From Mesorhizobium sp. RMAD-H1 (lineage in GTDB: Bacteria > Pseudomonadota > Alphaproteobacteria > Rhizobiales > Rhizobiaceae), in the NCBI RefSeq assembly GCF_014191375.1, contig NZ_JACHWN010000012.1:30672-94671 (forward strand): a DNA stretch of 64,000 bases. Reading direction: 5' to 3'. Both the position numbers and the translations under genes were made by a program. This document shows positions 1 to 8,404 of the stretch, piece after piece (position 1 is the stretch's first letter; each line of letters starts with the position of its first letter). The notes below the pieces were generated by a model. It made no database searches. It was not told the DNA's origin and saw only the letters and a list, made by a program, of their open reading frames with translations.

Positions 1-2
1 GC

Positions 3-1511
3 GTGATCGATGTGCTCGGCGGACAATTGCAGGGCACCGGCATCGTAGGCTCGGCGCTGAACGGCGCCGGCGGTACGATCGCGCCTGGCAATTCGATCGG
101 CACGCTGACTGTCGATGGCGATTACATCGGGCAGGGCGGCACGCTTGCGATCGAGGCCGTGCTCGGTGGTGACAACTCGCCGACAGACTTGTTTGTCGTC
201 ACAGGGAGCACCTCGGGTAAAACCAATGTGCAGGTGACGAATCTCGACGGCAGTGGCGCGCAGACCAATAGCGGCATCAGGATTGTCGAGGTGAACGGCG
301 CCTCCAACGGCACCTTCACGCTTGCCGGCGATTACACCTATAAGGGCGACCAGGCGGTGGTCGGTGGTGCCTATGCCTATCGCCTCTATCGGGGTGGGGT
401 CGCCGATCCAAGCGACGGCGACTGGTACCTGCGCTCGGCCCTGATCGATCAGTGCCAGGAGGAAGGATGCCAGCCCCACTACCAGCCGGGCGTCCCGATC
501 TACGAGGCCTATGCGCATGTGCTGCAGGAGCTGAACGCGGTAGGCACGCTGCGTGAGCGCGTCGGCAACCGCTACTGGAGCGGCGCGGCCAATCCGGTTC
601 TCGCCGAGGGCGACGGGCCGGGCATGGCCGAAGCCGTGCCTTCGCCGGATGCCGGCGCGGCGGTCGACACCGCCTCCACCGTCTGGGGCCGGATCGAGGG
701 GGCGCATGGCCGCTTCGAGCCGAAATATTCCACCAGCGCCACGCAATACGACATTGATATGGTCAAGCTGCAGGCCGGGCTCGACGGCATGCTTTACGAG
801 ACCGAAATGGGCCGGCTGATCGGCGGGCTCACCGTGCATTACGGCCATGCCAAGGCCGATATCGGCGCAGTGCATGGCGACGGCTCGATCAATGTCGACG
901 GCTACGGCTTCGGCGGCACCTTGACCTTCTACGGCGAGGACGGGCTTTATCTCGATGCCCAGGCGCAGGTGAGCTGGTACGAGAATGACCTGAATTCCGA
1001 GACCGCGCACAGGACGCTCGCCAACCGCAATGACGGCTTCGGCTATGCGCTTTCGCTGGAAGTGGGCAAGCGCTTTGCGCTCACACCCGTCTGGACCATC
1101 ACCCCGCAGGCGCAGCTCATCTGGTCGCAGGTGGATTTCGACGGCTTCACCGATCCCTTCGGGGCCAGCGTGGTGCATGACAGGAGCGACAGCTTCAGGG
1201 GCCGGCTCGGTATCTCGGCCGATTACGGCATGGCCTGGCGCGACGATCAGGGCCGGCTGACACGCGCCAATGTCTACGCCATCGCCAATCTCCATCACGA
1301 GTTCCAGGAAGGCAGCAAGATCGAGGTGTCCGGGGTGAGCTTTGCCAGCGACAACGACCCGACCTGGGGCGGCATCGGCGCCGGCGGCACCTATAGCTGG
1401 GCTGACGGCCGCTATGCGCTCTATGGCGACGTCTCGCTCGACACAAGCCTCGAGAACTTCGCCGACAGCTACAAGGTCAGCGGCAATCTGGCAATGAAGG
1501 TCAGGTGGTGA
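3..1511 (+). CDS. Autotransporter, 3' part (passenger end and outer-membrane beta-barrel)
   Basis: This is the C-terminal 502 residues of a type V autotransporter; the reading frame is open to the window edge, so the true start lies upstream. Residues 1-140 look like the end of a beta-helical passenger: Gly/Asp/Thr-rich repeats with the PGNSIGT motif at 28-34 that is common in pertactin-like passengers. Two cysteines (151 and 156) sit in the linker. From about residue 224 ([11 protein letters not shown]) to the end the alternating aromatic/polar pattern and the final Lys-Val-Arg-Trp fit a 12-stranded translocator barrel with its terminal aromatic residue. It should sit in the outer membrane and expose the passenger. 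The passenger's function cannot be judged from this fragment. Confidence 0.85.
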   Translation: MIDVLGGQLQGTGIVGSALNGAGGTIAPGNSIGTLTVDGDYIGQGGTLAIEAVLGGDNSPTDLFVVTGSTSGKTNVQVTNLDGSGAQTNSGIRIVEVNGASNGTFTLAGDYTYKGDQAVVGGAYAYRLYRGGVADPSDGDWYLRSALIDQCQEEGCQPHYQPGVPIYEAYAHVLQELNAVGTLRERVGNRYWSGAANPVLAEGDGPGMAEAVPSPDAGAAVDTASTVWGRIEGAHGRFEPKYSTSATQYDIDMVKLQAGLDGMLYETEMGRLIGGLTVHYGHAKADIGAVHGDGSINVDGYGFGGTLTFYGEDGLYLDAQAQVSWYENDLNSETAHRTLANRNDGFGYALSLEVGKRFALTPVWTITPQAQLIWSQVDFDGFTDPFGASVVHDRSDSFRGRLGISADYGMAWRDDQGRLTRANVYAIANLHHEFQEGSKIEVSGVSFASDNDPTWGGIGAGGTYSWADGRYALYGDVSLDTSLENFADSYKVSGNLAMKVRW

Positions 1512-1679
1512 GGGGCGGGAGATCGCTCATCGCAGAAGCGAGCACCGGGCATGGAAGCATCCCGCCGCCGGGCCGCTCGACAGCGCGATTGATAAATGGC
1601 CGCAAGGCTAGAGCGTACGGCATACCCTCATAGGCATAGGGCGATCGGCCCCTCGCTTTGTGCGACGGTGGCCTGCTGG

Positions 1680-2582
1680 CTAGGCTGCCCGGTCCTGCAA
1701 ATAGCCCTCTTTCAGATGCGAGAGGAGGTTCCTAGTCAACACCGGTAACTCCTCATCGGGTCGATAGCAGAGCGACAGGCGTCGTGTTGCCCATGGATCG
1801 CGCAGTTGGACGGAGACTAAGGGCATGGATCTGCGGCACCTGCGTGCGGCCCGCTCCGGCACGATCCCGATGCCGGCACCTTGTGCAACCATCGTGCAGA
1901 TGCCCTCGAAGGTGCGAACGCGCGCGCGGAAGCTCAACCTCCTTCCGACCTGCGCCGCATGACCGTTGATGTGGTCCTGGAGCGCGCCTTGCGCCAATCC
2001 GATGAATTGTTCATCGAGCACCTGCGCAAAAGACACCTGTCTTTTCGAAGCGAGTGCATGGCTCCGCGGCACTATAAGCAAGAGATTATCGACGGCGAAT
2101 GGCTTGAGGCACAGTCCTGCTGCCGCAACCGCATCGGAGATGATCCCGACCTCGGCCAATCCCGCCGAGATCGCTTTAATGATATCCGGGCTCTGCCGTT
2201 CCCTAAGGTCGACATCGACGCGCGGGTGAGCCGCCAGCCAGGTGCCGAGGCGATCTGGCAGGAATTCAGTCATCGCGGCGGTGTTGACGAGCAGTCGGAT
2301 GGTCGCTCGCATTCCCTTGGCCCGTTCGCCCAGCTCGCTTTGCATGTCGACGACCTGGCGCAGGATCAGCCTTGCATGATAAGCCAGTGCTTCTCCGGCT
2401 TCGGTCGGCACCGTTCCCCTGCGCCCTCGCTCCAACAGCTTCACTCCGGCGGTGAGCTCCATGTCGCGCAGCCGTTCACTGGCAGCGGCGAGGGAAAGAT
2501 TGGCCCCGGCCGCACCGTGGGTGATGCTGCCCGCCTCTATGATGGACAGGAACAATCGAAGGTCCGTAAGATCAAAGCGCAT
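1680..2582 (-). CDS. LysR-family transcriptional regulator
   Basis: This 300-residue protein has the LysR N-terminal winged helix (residues about 4-62, LRLFLSIIEAGSITHGA, then LSLAAASERLRDME) and a LysR-substrate effector domain from about 90 to 295. The length is normal for the family. It is transcribed away from the TauE-like permease gene that begins about 100 bases from its start, the usual arrangement for a LysR regulator and its target. The HTH carries an Ala-Ala-Ala-Ser-Glu-Arg recognition-helix segment close to the family norm. The effector is unknown. Confidence in the family is high; that the permease is its target is inferred from position. Confidence 0.88.
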   Translation of the reverse strand: MRFDLTDLRLFLSIIEAGSITHGAAGANLSLAAASERLRDMELTAGVKLLERGRRGTVPTEAGEALAYHARLILRQVVDMQSELGERAKGMRATIRLLVNTAAMTEFLPDRLGTWLAAHPRVDVDLRERQSPDIIKAISAGLAEVGIISDAVAAAGLCLKPFAVDNLLLIVPRSHALASKRQVSFAQVLDEQFIGLAQGALQDHINGHAAQVGRRLSFRARVRTFEGICTMVAQGAGIGIVPERAARRCRRSMPLVSVQLRDPWATRRLSLCYRPDEELPVLTRNLLSHLKEGYLQDRAA

Positions 2583-2678
2583 GGCCCATTATAGCGAGAT
2601 TTGTGCCTTCGGAACAGCCGAAGTCTCGCTCCGGATCATCCGCATTGCGACTTTGCTGGCCGGCAGGCCAGATGGGCC

Positions 2679-3608
2679 ATGTTCGACTCGCCATTGTTCA
2701 TGCTTGCCGCCATTGCGGCGACCTTTTTCATCGCTGGTCTCATCAAGGGTGTCACCGGCATGGGGCTTCCGACGGTCGCGATGGGCGTGCTCGGCACGCT
2801 CATCGCACCGGTCACGGCGGCCACACTTTTGATCGTCCCCTCTTTCGTGACCAACGTCTGGCAGCTTGTCGCCGGACCAAGTTTCGGACGCCTCGTCCGG
2901 CGCTTGTGGCCCATGATGCTTGCGATCACGGCAGGCACTGTGGCGGGGACCTCACTGCTGGCGAGCGGCGACACCAAGCTGACGACTTCTGCCCTCGGGG
3001 CGGCGCTGGTTGTCTATGCCGCCTATACGCTGTTGGCTCGGCAGCTGCTGGTGCCGCCAAGATACGAATCCTGGCTTTCTCCTGTGATCGGCCTCACGAC
3101 CGGCGTCGTGACTGGGGGAACTGGTGTCTTCGTCATCCCGGCGGTGCCATATCTTCAGGCGCTGGGCCTGGAGAAGGATGATCTGGTTCAGGCGCTTGGA
3201 TTATCGTTCACGGTTTCGACGGTGGCGCTTGCCGCTGGGCTCGCGCTTCGCGGTGCCTTTCACCTGGATAACCTCGCCATGTCCACTCTGGCGATCGCGC
3301 CTGCCTTGGCCGGCATGTGGGCGGGCCAGATCATTCGCAACAAGGTCAGCCCTTCGACCTTTCGCCGCTGGTTCCTGATAGGCCTGCTTCTTCTCGGGGT
3401 CGAGATGCTCGCCCGCGGTAACGCCGATAACGCAACCGCGAGCCTGAGTCAGCGTGACCGGTATCATCCGATCGACCGACCATTCCCTGAGTTCGATGGA
3501 GCGGCTGGGTATGCCCGTCGCAAGGATCTTGATTTCCTCGATCCCCGAAATGCCAGGCAATTCTCATCCGGTCAGCTGCTGATCTATGTGATCCAGCGCC
3601 CCGCCTGA
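2679..3608 (+). CDS. TauE/SafE-type membrane permease with unusual C-terminal tail
   Basis: This is a polytopic inner-membrane protein of the sulfite-exporter TauE/SafE superfamily, with about eight hydrophobic segments and the family pattern of two homologous halves (IAGLIKGVTGMGLPTVAMG near the start and TGVVTGGTGVFVIPAVPYLQALG in the middle). Family members move small anions such as sulfoacetate, sulfite or thiosulfate. The ATG at 2679 is chosen because the hydrophobic segment starts right after it; an upstream GTG at 2601 is possible. Family members normally end soon after the last membrane helix, here at LLLLGVEMLARG (about 3420). The next 60 residues are charged, Arg/Asp-rich and unlike the family, so the original 3' end may have been replaced by foreign sequence. 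Confidence 0.8.
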   Translation: MFDSPLFMLAAIAATFFIAGLIKGVTGMGLPTVAMGVLGTLIAPVTAATLLIVPSFVTNVWQLVAGPSFGRLVRRLWPMMLAITAGTVAGTSLLASGDTKLTTSALGAALVVYAAYTLLARQLLVPPRYESWLSPVIGLTTGVVTGGTGVFVIPAVPYLQALGLEKDDLVQALGLSFTVSTVALAAGLALRGAFHLDNLAMSTLAIAPALAGMWAGQIIRNKVSPSTFRRWFLIGLLLLGVEMLARGNADNATASLSQRDRYHPIDRPFPEFDGAAGYARRKDLDFLDPRNARQFSSGQLLIYVIQRPA

Positions 3609-3629
3609 GGCGGCCGGCGCCAATTCGCA

Positions 3630-3663
3630 AAAGGGGCCCCGACGATCCGGCCGGGGCCCTTCG
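3630..3663 (+). terminator. Hairpin after the TauE-like gene
   Basis: A GC-rich stem GGGCCCCG / CGGGGCCC, with a ten-base loop and flanking AA/TT pairs, follows the TauE-like stop by about 25 bases. There is no long T tract, so it is a candidate intrinsic terminator or simple mRNA-stabilising hairpin. Confidence 0.5.
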
Positions 3664-3745
3664 CAGGTCTCAGTCGCCGCGGCCCGTTTGGGCGGGGTGC
3701 TATCACTGCGCGTCTCTTGCGGAAATCTCTGCAGGCCGATTGCAG

Positions 3746-4192
3746 TCAGCTCACGGTTCCAATCCCGGCGGCGTAGTGGCGGCCAGCCTCGATCTCTTCC
3801 ATTTCTTCGGCCTCTTCGCGCGTCAGGTGCAGCTTAAAGCCTTCGGCGCGGGGTCTGCCCAGTTCCGGCCGGAGCTGCATCGTCGGGATCAGATAATCCC
3901 CGCCATTTTGCTGCCGGTAGGGGATCGGCGGCGTGGTCGCGAGCCTCCGCACCCTTTCACGGAGTTGCTGAGCCGTGCGCTCGAACTCGATCTCGGAAAG
4001 GCGATCCGCTTTGTAGACGACGAAGGGCGGAAGCACATCATAGCCCGGATAATGGAGAATGCCGTGGTTGATCGGGAAGAGCAGGTCATCGATCGGTCCA
4101 TTGATGCCGCGGGCCGAATAGTGTTCCTCCCAGCCGCCGGTGGTGACGATCAGCATGGCGCGTTTGCCGGCAAGGGTACCGCTTGCGGCCAT
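3746..4192 (-). pseudogene. C-terminal fragment of an NAD(P)H:quinone oxidoreductase-like flavoprotein
   Basis: The 148 residues match the C-terminal half of the flavodoxin-fold NAD(P)H dehydrogenase (quinone) family: AMLIVTTGGWEEHYSARGI followed by PIDDLLFPINHGILHYPGYD and VLPPFVVY. Proteins of this family are usually about 230-270 residues. The N-terminal FMN-binding half is missing, because the sequence changes at about 4190 into a drug/metabolite transporter fragment on the other strand. The remaining frame is open to a normal stop, so the break is recent or the fragment is tolerated. It is unlikely to be functional without the flavin-binding loop. Confidence 0.75.
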
Positions 4193-4571
4193 GCAGCAGA
4201 GCGTCGGCTTCGTTTTCGCTCTACTGCTGCTGGTAGGTAATTGGCTGTTTGGGCTGGAGCATTTGCCGGAATCGATTCCGGGATGGCTGATTTTCCTCGC
4301 GCTTGCGTCGGGCGTCGTCCAATACGCGCTAGCTTTCTGGTTCTATCTGATAGGGCTTCAAGTGCTGCCGGCGGGAACGGCCGCTGCGATCCTGACCTTG
4401 ATTCCGGTCTTCGGCGTCGGCGGCGCGATGGCTTTCCTTGGCGAGGAACTGGCGCCGCCGCAGTGGCTGGGCTGCGCGATTGTGATCGCCGCAATGATAG
4501 CCATGACACTGCTGGTCAAGAAAGAGAAAGACGAGGGCGCGACGGAGCGTAGCATGGGCGATCAGCCTTGA
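4193..4571 (+). pseudogene. C-terminal fragment of an EamA/DMT-family transporter
   Basis: About 125 residues correspond to the last four membrane helices of a drug/metabolite transporter (EamA domain): LPESIPGWLIFLALASGVVQYALAFWFYL, AAAILTLIPVFGVGGAMAFLGEEL and PPQWLGCAIVIAAMIAMTLL. Full EamA proteins have ten helices and about 300 residues. Everything upstream has been replaced by the flavoprotein fragment on the opposite strand, with the junction near 4190-4200. No start codon or ribosome site suited to an independent four-helix product is obvious. It is a relic. Confidence 0.75.
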
Positions 4572-4944
4572 GGCGGCGCCGACCGCATCCGCCAGCCGGC
4601 CGGACAAATAGAGCGCGAATTTGGTAAGAGAATGTCGGTGTCGGCGGTTGGGTCCACCGGCTGGCGTGGTCTTTGACCCGCCCCTTTAAGTGCCTGCCAG
4701 TCGCCCAAAAGGCGCAAGTCATACGGGGTCGTGAACTGGCAGCTTTGGTGTCAGAGAGAACGATAGCGCAAGCGTTCTCTCGAATGTGTTCTCGTTGATC
4801 ATTCTCCGCTCTGGGGCAGAAGACAATTGAAGATACGCGATCCGCTCTTTAGAGCCGAAAGGCCGTCGCGAAGACCGTAAGGATGCAGGCGGGAATTAAG
4901 ATGCGGCGAATTCCTGCCCGCAACCTTCGAGTCCCTTGCAAGAC

Positions 4945-5252
4945 TTATCCGCACCGACAAGCGCGTGCAGGACATGGTCCGCCATTTCCATGAAACCGGC
5001 AAACCGATCTTCACGATCTGCCATGGTGTGCAGATCCTGATGGCTGTGCCGGGCGTGTTGAAAGGGCGCAAAGTCGCCGGTCTCGGCGCCTGCGAACCCG
5101 AGGTGACGGCCGTCGGCGGTACCTATATCGACGTGAAGCCGACGGAGGCTTATGTTGATGGCAACATGGTCTCTGCCAAGGGCTGGACCGGCCTTGCCGC
5201 GTTCATGCGTGAATGCCTGAACGTTCTCGGCACCAGGATCACTCATAGCTGA
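4945..5252 (+). pseudogene. C-terminal fragment of a DJ-1/PfpI-family protein
   Basis: The frame encodes the second half of a class-I glutamine-amidotransferase-like PfpI protein: IRTDKRVQDMVRHF, then the nucleophile elbow ICHGVQ with the catalytic Cys-His pair (PfpI proteins act as proteases or glyoxal/glycation repair enzymes), and the end FMRECLNVLG. The first half, about 90 residues, is missing; sequence upstream of about 4945 is unrelated. A GTG at 4965 could give a 95-residue product, but it would lack the N-terminal Rossmann strands. Two further pieces of the same family occur in this window at 29348-29632 and 32793-32885. Confidence 0.75.
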
Positions 5253-5938
5253 TTTTCAGCGGTTCACAGCGCGGAGTGTCTCCGAAATCTTTGCGCTGTG
5301 GACCTTTCTGATGCGGACAAGAGCATCGCCACGACTCTTCAGGAGGACCGGCTCTGAGCGTCTGTCGCCTGACAGGCCGAACTGGCTCTGCACTGGACGC
5401 GGTTTGCCGGCTCATGACAACGGCAGCGCGATCTGGGAGGCGGCGAAGTCCACCAGACCCAGAGATCCATGAAGAATTCGTGGCCATAAGAAGCCGAGCG
5501 TGCTTGAATGCCTGTCTGATCGCGCTTGGAAGGAACGCCGAATTCTCCCCCGAGGAGATCGCCGGACAGCTGCCCCCAGACCGGCGCAACTGGTTGCCAG
5601 GGCGGATGAGATCGATCGAACGACCAAGAAGCTCACCGCTTTGGCGATGGCTTGCTCCTGCGGTGAAATGCTCGGTGCCGACCCCTCTGGAACGCCCGCC
5701 TTCGGACCAATGCTCCACCTCGCCAACGCTGAGCAGGCACGGAAGCAGCGGAAGCGGGCAGGCTAGCCCGGAGAGGCCAGATCGCTTCGACAAGAACTTC
5801 AAAACGCACCAGCAGCTGTACCGTCTGGGGCCCGCGTCGTTCGACCGGGCGTAATCTCCCCCGGGAGAGGCACCAGAAATGCTGCGGTGTTTCAGTCGCT
5901 TTTTCCAACCGCGTCAGCACTCCTTGACAGAATGTTTG
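5253..5938. other. Stretch without a recognisable gene
   Basis: Several reading frames are open on both strands, but none has a family signature, a consistent ribosome site or an amino-acid composition like a real protein; all are rich in Arg, Ser and Pro. The stretch lies between the PfpI fragment and the sugar locus and is probably debris from older rearrangements. Confidence 0.5.
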
Positions 5939-5956
5939 CAATAATAAAAAACAATT
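5939..5956 (+). promoter_or_regulatory. AT-rich operator-like box, copy 1
   Basis: The 18-base sequence CAATAATAAAAAACAATT lies 16 bases upstream of the ATG at 5973, just downstream of a TTGACA hexamer (5924-5929). The same sequence with one change recurs at 8322-8339 before the permease gene. Both genes flank the GntR regulator at 7379-8281, so this is the likely binding site of that regulator. Confidence 0.6.
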
Positions 5957-5972
5957 CCAACGGGAGGATTTC

Positions 5973-6395
5973 ATGTCGGTCACGCCTATTCTGCAATCCG
6001 GCCGAATCGAGCGATGGAAGCTGCACATCCCGAACCTCGGGCACAGCGATCGCGTGGCGGGTTGGCTGGCGGAAGGTGGTGCCGGTTCGCCTCTGGTGCG
6101 GGAAAGACTTGCCGATCCCACCGTTCGGGCGGATTTGGAAAGCCTCTATGATCGTGAAGTGCTGCCGGTCTTGGCCGCCGCTGGTAATGGGAACACCGCC
6201 CAATACGTGGCCACGACGCTTGACTGTTTTGCCAATCCGTCTTTGGCACACCGCCTGTCGGATATTGCACAGAACCATGCCGAAAAGCTGCGCCGCCGGA
6301 TTGGAGCCTTCCTCCATTGGGGTACTGCCCTGGGTGTTGCGGTGCCGCAACCCCGCTTATGTCGCATTTTTGCCGCCGCGGAGCAGGCTCAATGA
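5973..6395 (+). CDS. Short ORF matching the C-terminal domain of a mannitol-dehydrogenase/tagaturonate-reductase-type enzyme
   Basis: The 140-residue product resembles the helical C-terminal domain of the polyol/uronate reductase family: LVRERLADPTVRADLESLYDREVLPVL, then CFANPSLAHRLSDIAQNHAEKLRRRI. In these enzymes (usually 400-490 residues) this segment carries part of the sugar-binding site, including the Asn-His near SDIAQNHAEK, while the NAD-binding Rossmann domain precedes it. That domain is absent here. The ORF nevertheless has a good ribosome site (GGGAGG before ATG 5973), a conserved operator upstream and a start/stop overlap (ATGA, 6392-6395) with the aldo/keto reductase gene. It may be an internal-deletion remnant kept as a translated leader, or a standalone domain. 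Catalysis on its own is unlikely. Confidence 0.65.
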   Translation: MSVTPILQSGRIERWKLHIPNLGHSDRVAGWLAEGGAGSPLVRERLADPTVRADLESLYDREVLPVLAAAGNGNTAQYVATTLDCFANPSLAHRLSDIAQNHAEKLRRRIGAFLHWGTALGVAVPQPRLCRIFAAAEQAQ

Positions 6396-7357
6396 AACGA
6401 AATCGGATCGGCAAGACCGACGTTGAGGTCACAGAGATCTCTTTTGGGTGCTCGGGGATTGGCAACTTGTTCCGCAAGGTCAATGATGCGGCCGCCGAGG
6501 CGGTGCTCCGGCGCGCTTGGGACCAGGGCATCCGCTATTTCGACACCGCGCCGCATTACGGGCGCGGCCTGTCCGAGCAGCGCCTAGGCAAGTTCCTGCG
6601 CGGTAGGGAACGCCGTGAATATGTGGTTTCAACCAAAGTGGGGCGGCTGCTATCTCCCGGGCCGAGGCTTGCCGAGGCAGACGGCTTTATCGAACCGCTA
6701 CCGAATTCCGCCAGATACGATTATACAGGCGACGGTATCGAGGCCGCATTCGAGCAGAGTTGTGAACGGCTAGGTACTGACGTTATCGACATTGTCTATG
6801 TACACGACATCGGACAGGCGACGCATGGCCCGAACCACGCGCGGTATCTGACGGATTTTATGGATAGTGGGCTCGACAGCTTGTGGAGGCTGAAGGCCGC
6901 TGGGCGAATCCGCGCCTTTGGCCTCGGGGTGAATGAAAACGAGGTGTGCATTGAAATCCTGACGCGGGCAGACCTCGACGTGATCTTGCTGGCAGGCCGG
7001 CTGACGCTTCTTGACCGCTCGGCCGAGGAGCAGCTCGTTCCGCTCTGCCGGCAAAAAGGCATCAGCCTTGTCCTGGGAGGCATTTTCAATTCCGGCATCC
7101 TCGCAACAGGCCCGGTGCCGACTGCAACGTTCGACTATGCACCCGCGTCGCCTGAAATCCTTCAGCGCGTCGATGCGCTACAGCGCCGGGCCGAGGCAGC
7201 CGGGGTAACGCTGGCCGCAGCTGCGCTGCGTTTTGCGCGGACACATCCTCAGGCGGCTTCGGTGCTGATTGGCACTGCGCAAACCGCATCGCTTGACCGC
7301 AATCTCGCTGCGGCTTTGGCATCTTGGCCGACTACAGCGGACGGCATTCTTGTCTAG
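6392..7357 (+). CDS. Aldo/keto reductase, aldose-1-dehydrogenase type
   Basis: This 321-residue AKR-superfamily enzyme has the catalytic tetrad in the expected places: Asp51 and Tyr56 in YFDTAPHYG, Lys82 in STKVG and His138 in VYVHDIG. The spacing, the RLGKFLRGRERREYVVSTKVGR stretch and a late LLAGRLTLLD strand fit the D-threo-aldose / L-fucose 1-dehydrogenase branch, which oxidises sugars to lactones with NAD(P). The ATG at 6392 overlaps the preceding stop, so translation is coupled. Context (GntR regulator and ribose-type ABC importer just downstream) says it starts breakdown of an imported monosaccharide. Which sugar is unknown. Confidence 0.85.
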   Translation: MKRNRIGKTDVEVTEISFGCSGIGNLFRKVNDAAAEAVLRRAWDQGIRYFDTAPHYGRGLSEQRLGKFLRGRERREYVVSTKVGRLLSPGPRLAEADGFIEPLPNSARYDYTGDGIEAAFEQSCERLGTDVIDIVYVHDIGQATHGPNHARYLTDFMDSGLDSLWRLKAAGRIRAFGLGVNENEVCIEILTRADLDVILLAGRLTLLDRSAEEQLVPLCRQKGISLVLGGIFNSGILATGPVPTATFDYAPASPEILQRVDALQRRAEAAGVTLAAAALRFARTHPQAASVLIGTAQTASLDRNLAAALASWPTTADGILV

Positions 7358-7378
7358 GTCGTAACTGGCTGTAAATCG

Positions 7379-8281
7379 CTAGACCAGTGCGTGGCTGCGC
7401 AGCGAAGACAGGAGCGTCAGCTTGGATGTGCGCAGATGATCGCGCGCGGCGGCGATTGCGCCTGCCTCGTCACGATCGGTAAGTGCCTCAATCAACCGGA
7501 GATGTTCGCCGATGGCCGCAAAGTTGCGTTCACGTTCATCCTTCTTGTCCCACTGATAATGATAGTGAAAAATGAGGGTGATGACCTTCTGGAATTCAGC
7601 CACAAAGCGGTTGCGCACCACGCTGCCGATCGCAGTATGGAACCGCTCGTCAAGTAAAGAGAAATCGTGGTAACGCTCGTCGATCTGCTCAGCCAATCGA
7701 TGGTGCTCGACCTCGAGCACCGCCAACTGGCTCCAGATTGGGTGGTCGATAGGCAACGCCACGAGCTGCGATACAGCGTTCAGTTCCAACATCATGCGGA
7801 AATCCGATAGCTCGATGGCGAATTCGCGGGTGAAGCCGACCAGTTCCCACCCTCCGCGTGGGCGGCGTTGCACTAGGCCGAACCGGCTGAGCGAAGCCAG
7901 GAACTCCTGCAGGCTGTGCGCCGGTACGCGGAATCTGCGGGCCAGTTCGGTCACGTTGAGCGGGGTGCCGGGAGGCACGTCGAAACGCAGAACCCAATTG
8001 AGGAATTGCTGTTCTAACTCTTCGGCAGACATCTGGTCGGGCTCGACGGGCAGCCAATCCTGTGGGGAGGGGCGACGAAGTAAGGTTTTCTCACGCCCCT
8101 CCCACCTGACAAGCCCCTCCGCTCGCAGCCTCTCCAGAGCGGAGCGAACAACCGTACGGCTAACCTCCAGATATTTGGCTAACGCTACTTCGGAGGAAAG
8201 CTGGGCACCTGGGGCCAGCGTCCCGCAATAGTCCAGCAATGCATTGTAGGCTTCGCGAAAGCGTTCGTCCGTTCTTGCCAA
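7379..8281 (-). CDS. GntR-family regulator with two winged helices and an FCD domain
   Basis: This 300-residue regulator is longer than usual for the FadR subfamily (about 230). Residues about 5-70 form one GntR-like winged helix (SSEVALAKYLEVSRTVVRSALERLRAEGLV). Residues about 88-150 form a second, weaker one (LNVTELARRFRVPAHSLQEFLASLSRFGLVQRR). The rest is an all-helical FCD ligand domain (FRMMLELNAVSQ, LDERFHTAIG, EHLRLIEALTDRD), which in relatives binds a metal and a carboxylate or sugar acid. It faces the permease operon, and near-identical operator boxes lie on both sides of its gene cluster. It is probably the local repressor of both sugar transcripts. Confidence 0.85.
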   Translation of the reverse strand: MARTDERFREAYNALLDYCGTLAPGAQLSSEVALAKYLEVSRTVVRSALERLRAEGLVRWEGREKTLLRRPSPQDWLPVEPDQMSAEELEQQFLNWVLRFDVPPGTPLNVTELARRFRVPAHSLQEFLASLSRFGLVQRRPRGGWELVGFTREFAIELSDFRMMLELNAVSQLVALPIDHPIWSQLAVLEVEHHRLAEQIDERYHDFSLLDERFHTAIGSVVRNRFVAEFQKVITLIFHYHYQWDKKDERERNFAAIGEHLRLIEALTDRDEAGAIAAARDHLRTSKLTLLSSLRSHALV

Positions 8282-8321
8282 TTTCCCCCCTTGTGTCGTG
8301 CCGGCATAGCTGAGTTTCAGA

Positions 8322-8339
8322 CAATAATTAAAAACAATT
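8322..8339 (+). promoter_or_regulatory. AT-rich operator-like box, copy 2
   Basis: CAATAATTAAAAACAATT differs by one base from copy 1 at 5939-5956. It sits between the divergent GntR gene (start 8281) and the permease gene (start 8405). A partial third version (TAATAATTCTAAACA) lies at 8371-8385. The placement fits autoregulation plus control of the transporter. Confidence 0.6.
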
Positions 8340-8404
8340 GACAGCAGCTTTTGTGCGGGTCAATCCTGTTCTTAATAATTCTAAACAGAAGCGAGGGGAG
8401 CGTT

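Noticed and set aside
1881..2594. A 237-codon open frame on the plus strand inside the LysR gene
   Set aside because: It is a shadow of the regulator's codons in a GC-rich gene, with no ribosome site.
5239..5802. Long minus-strand frame in the gene-free stretch, considered as a transposase or IS66-type relic
   Set aside because: No transposase motif could be found; the composition is Ser/Arg/Pro-rich like random GC-rich sequence.
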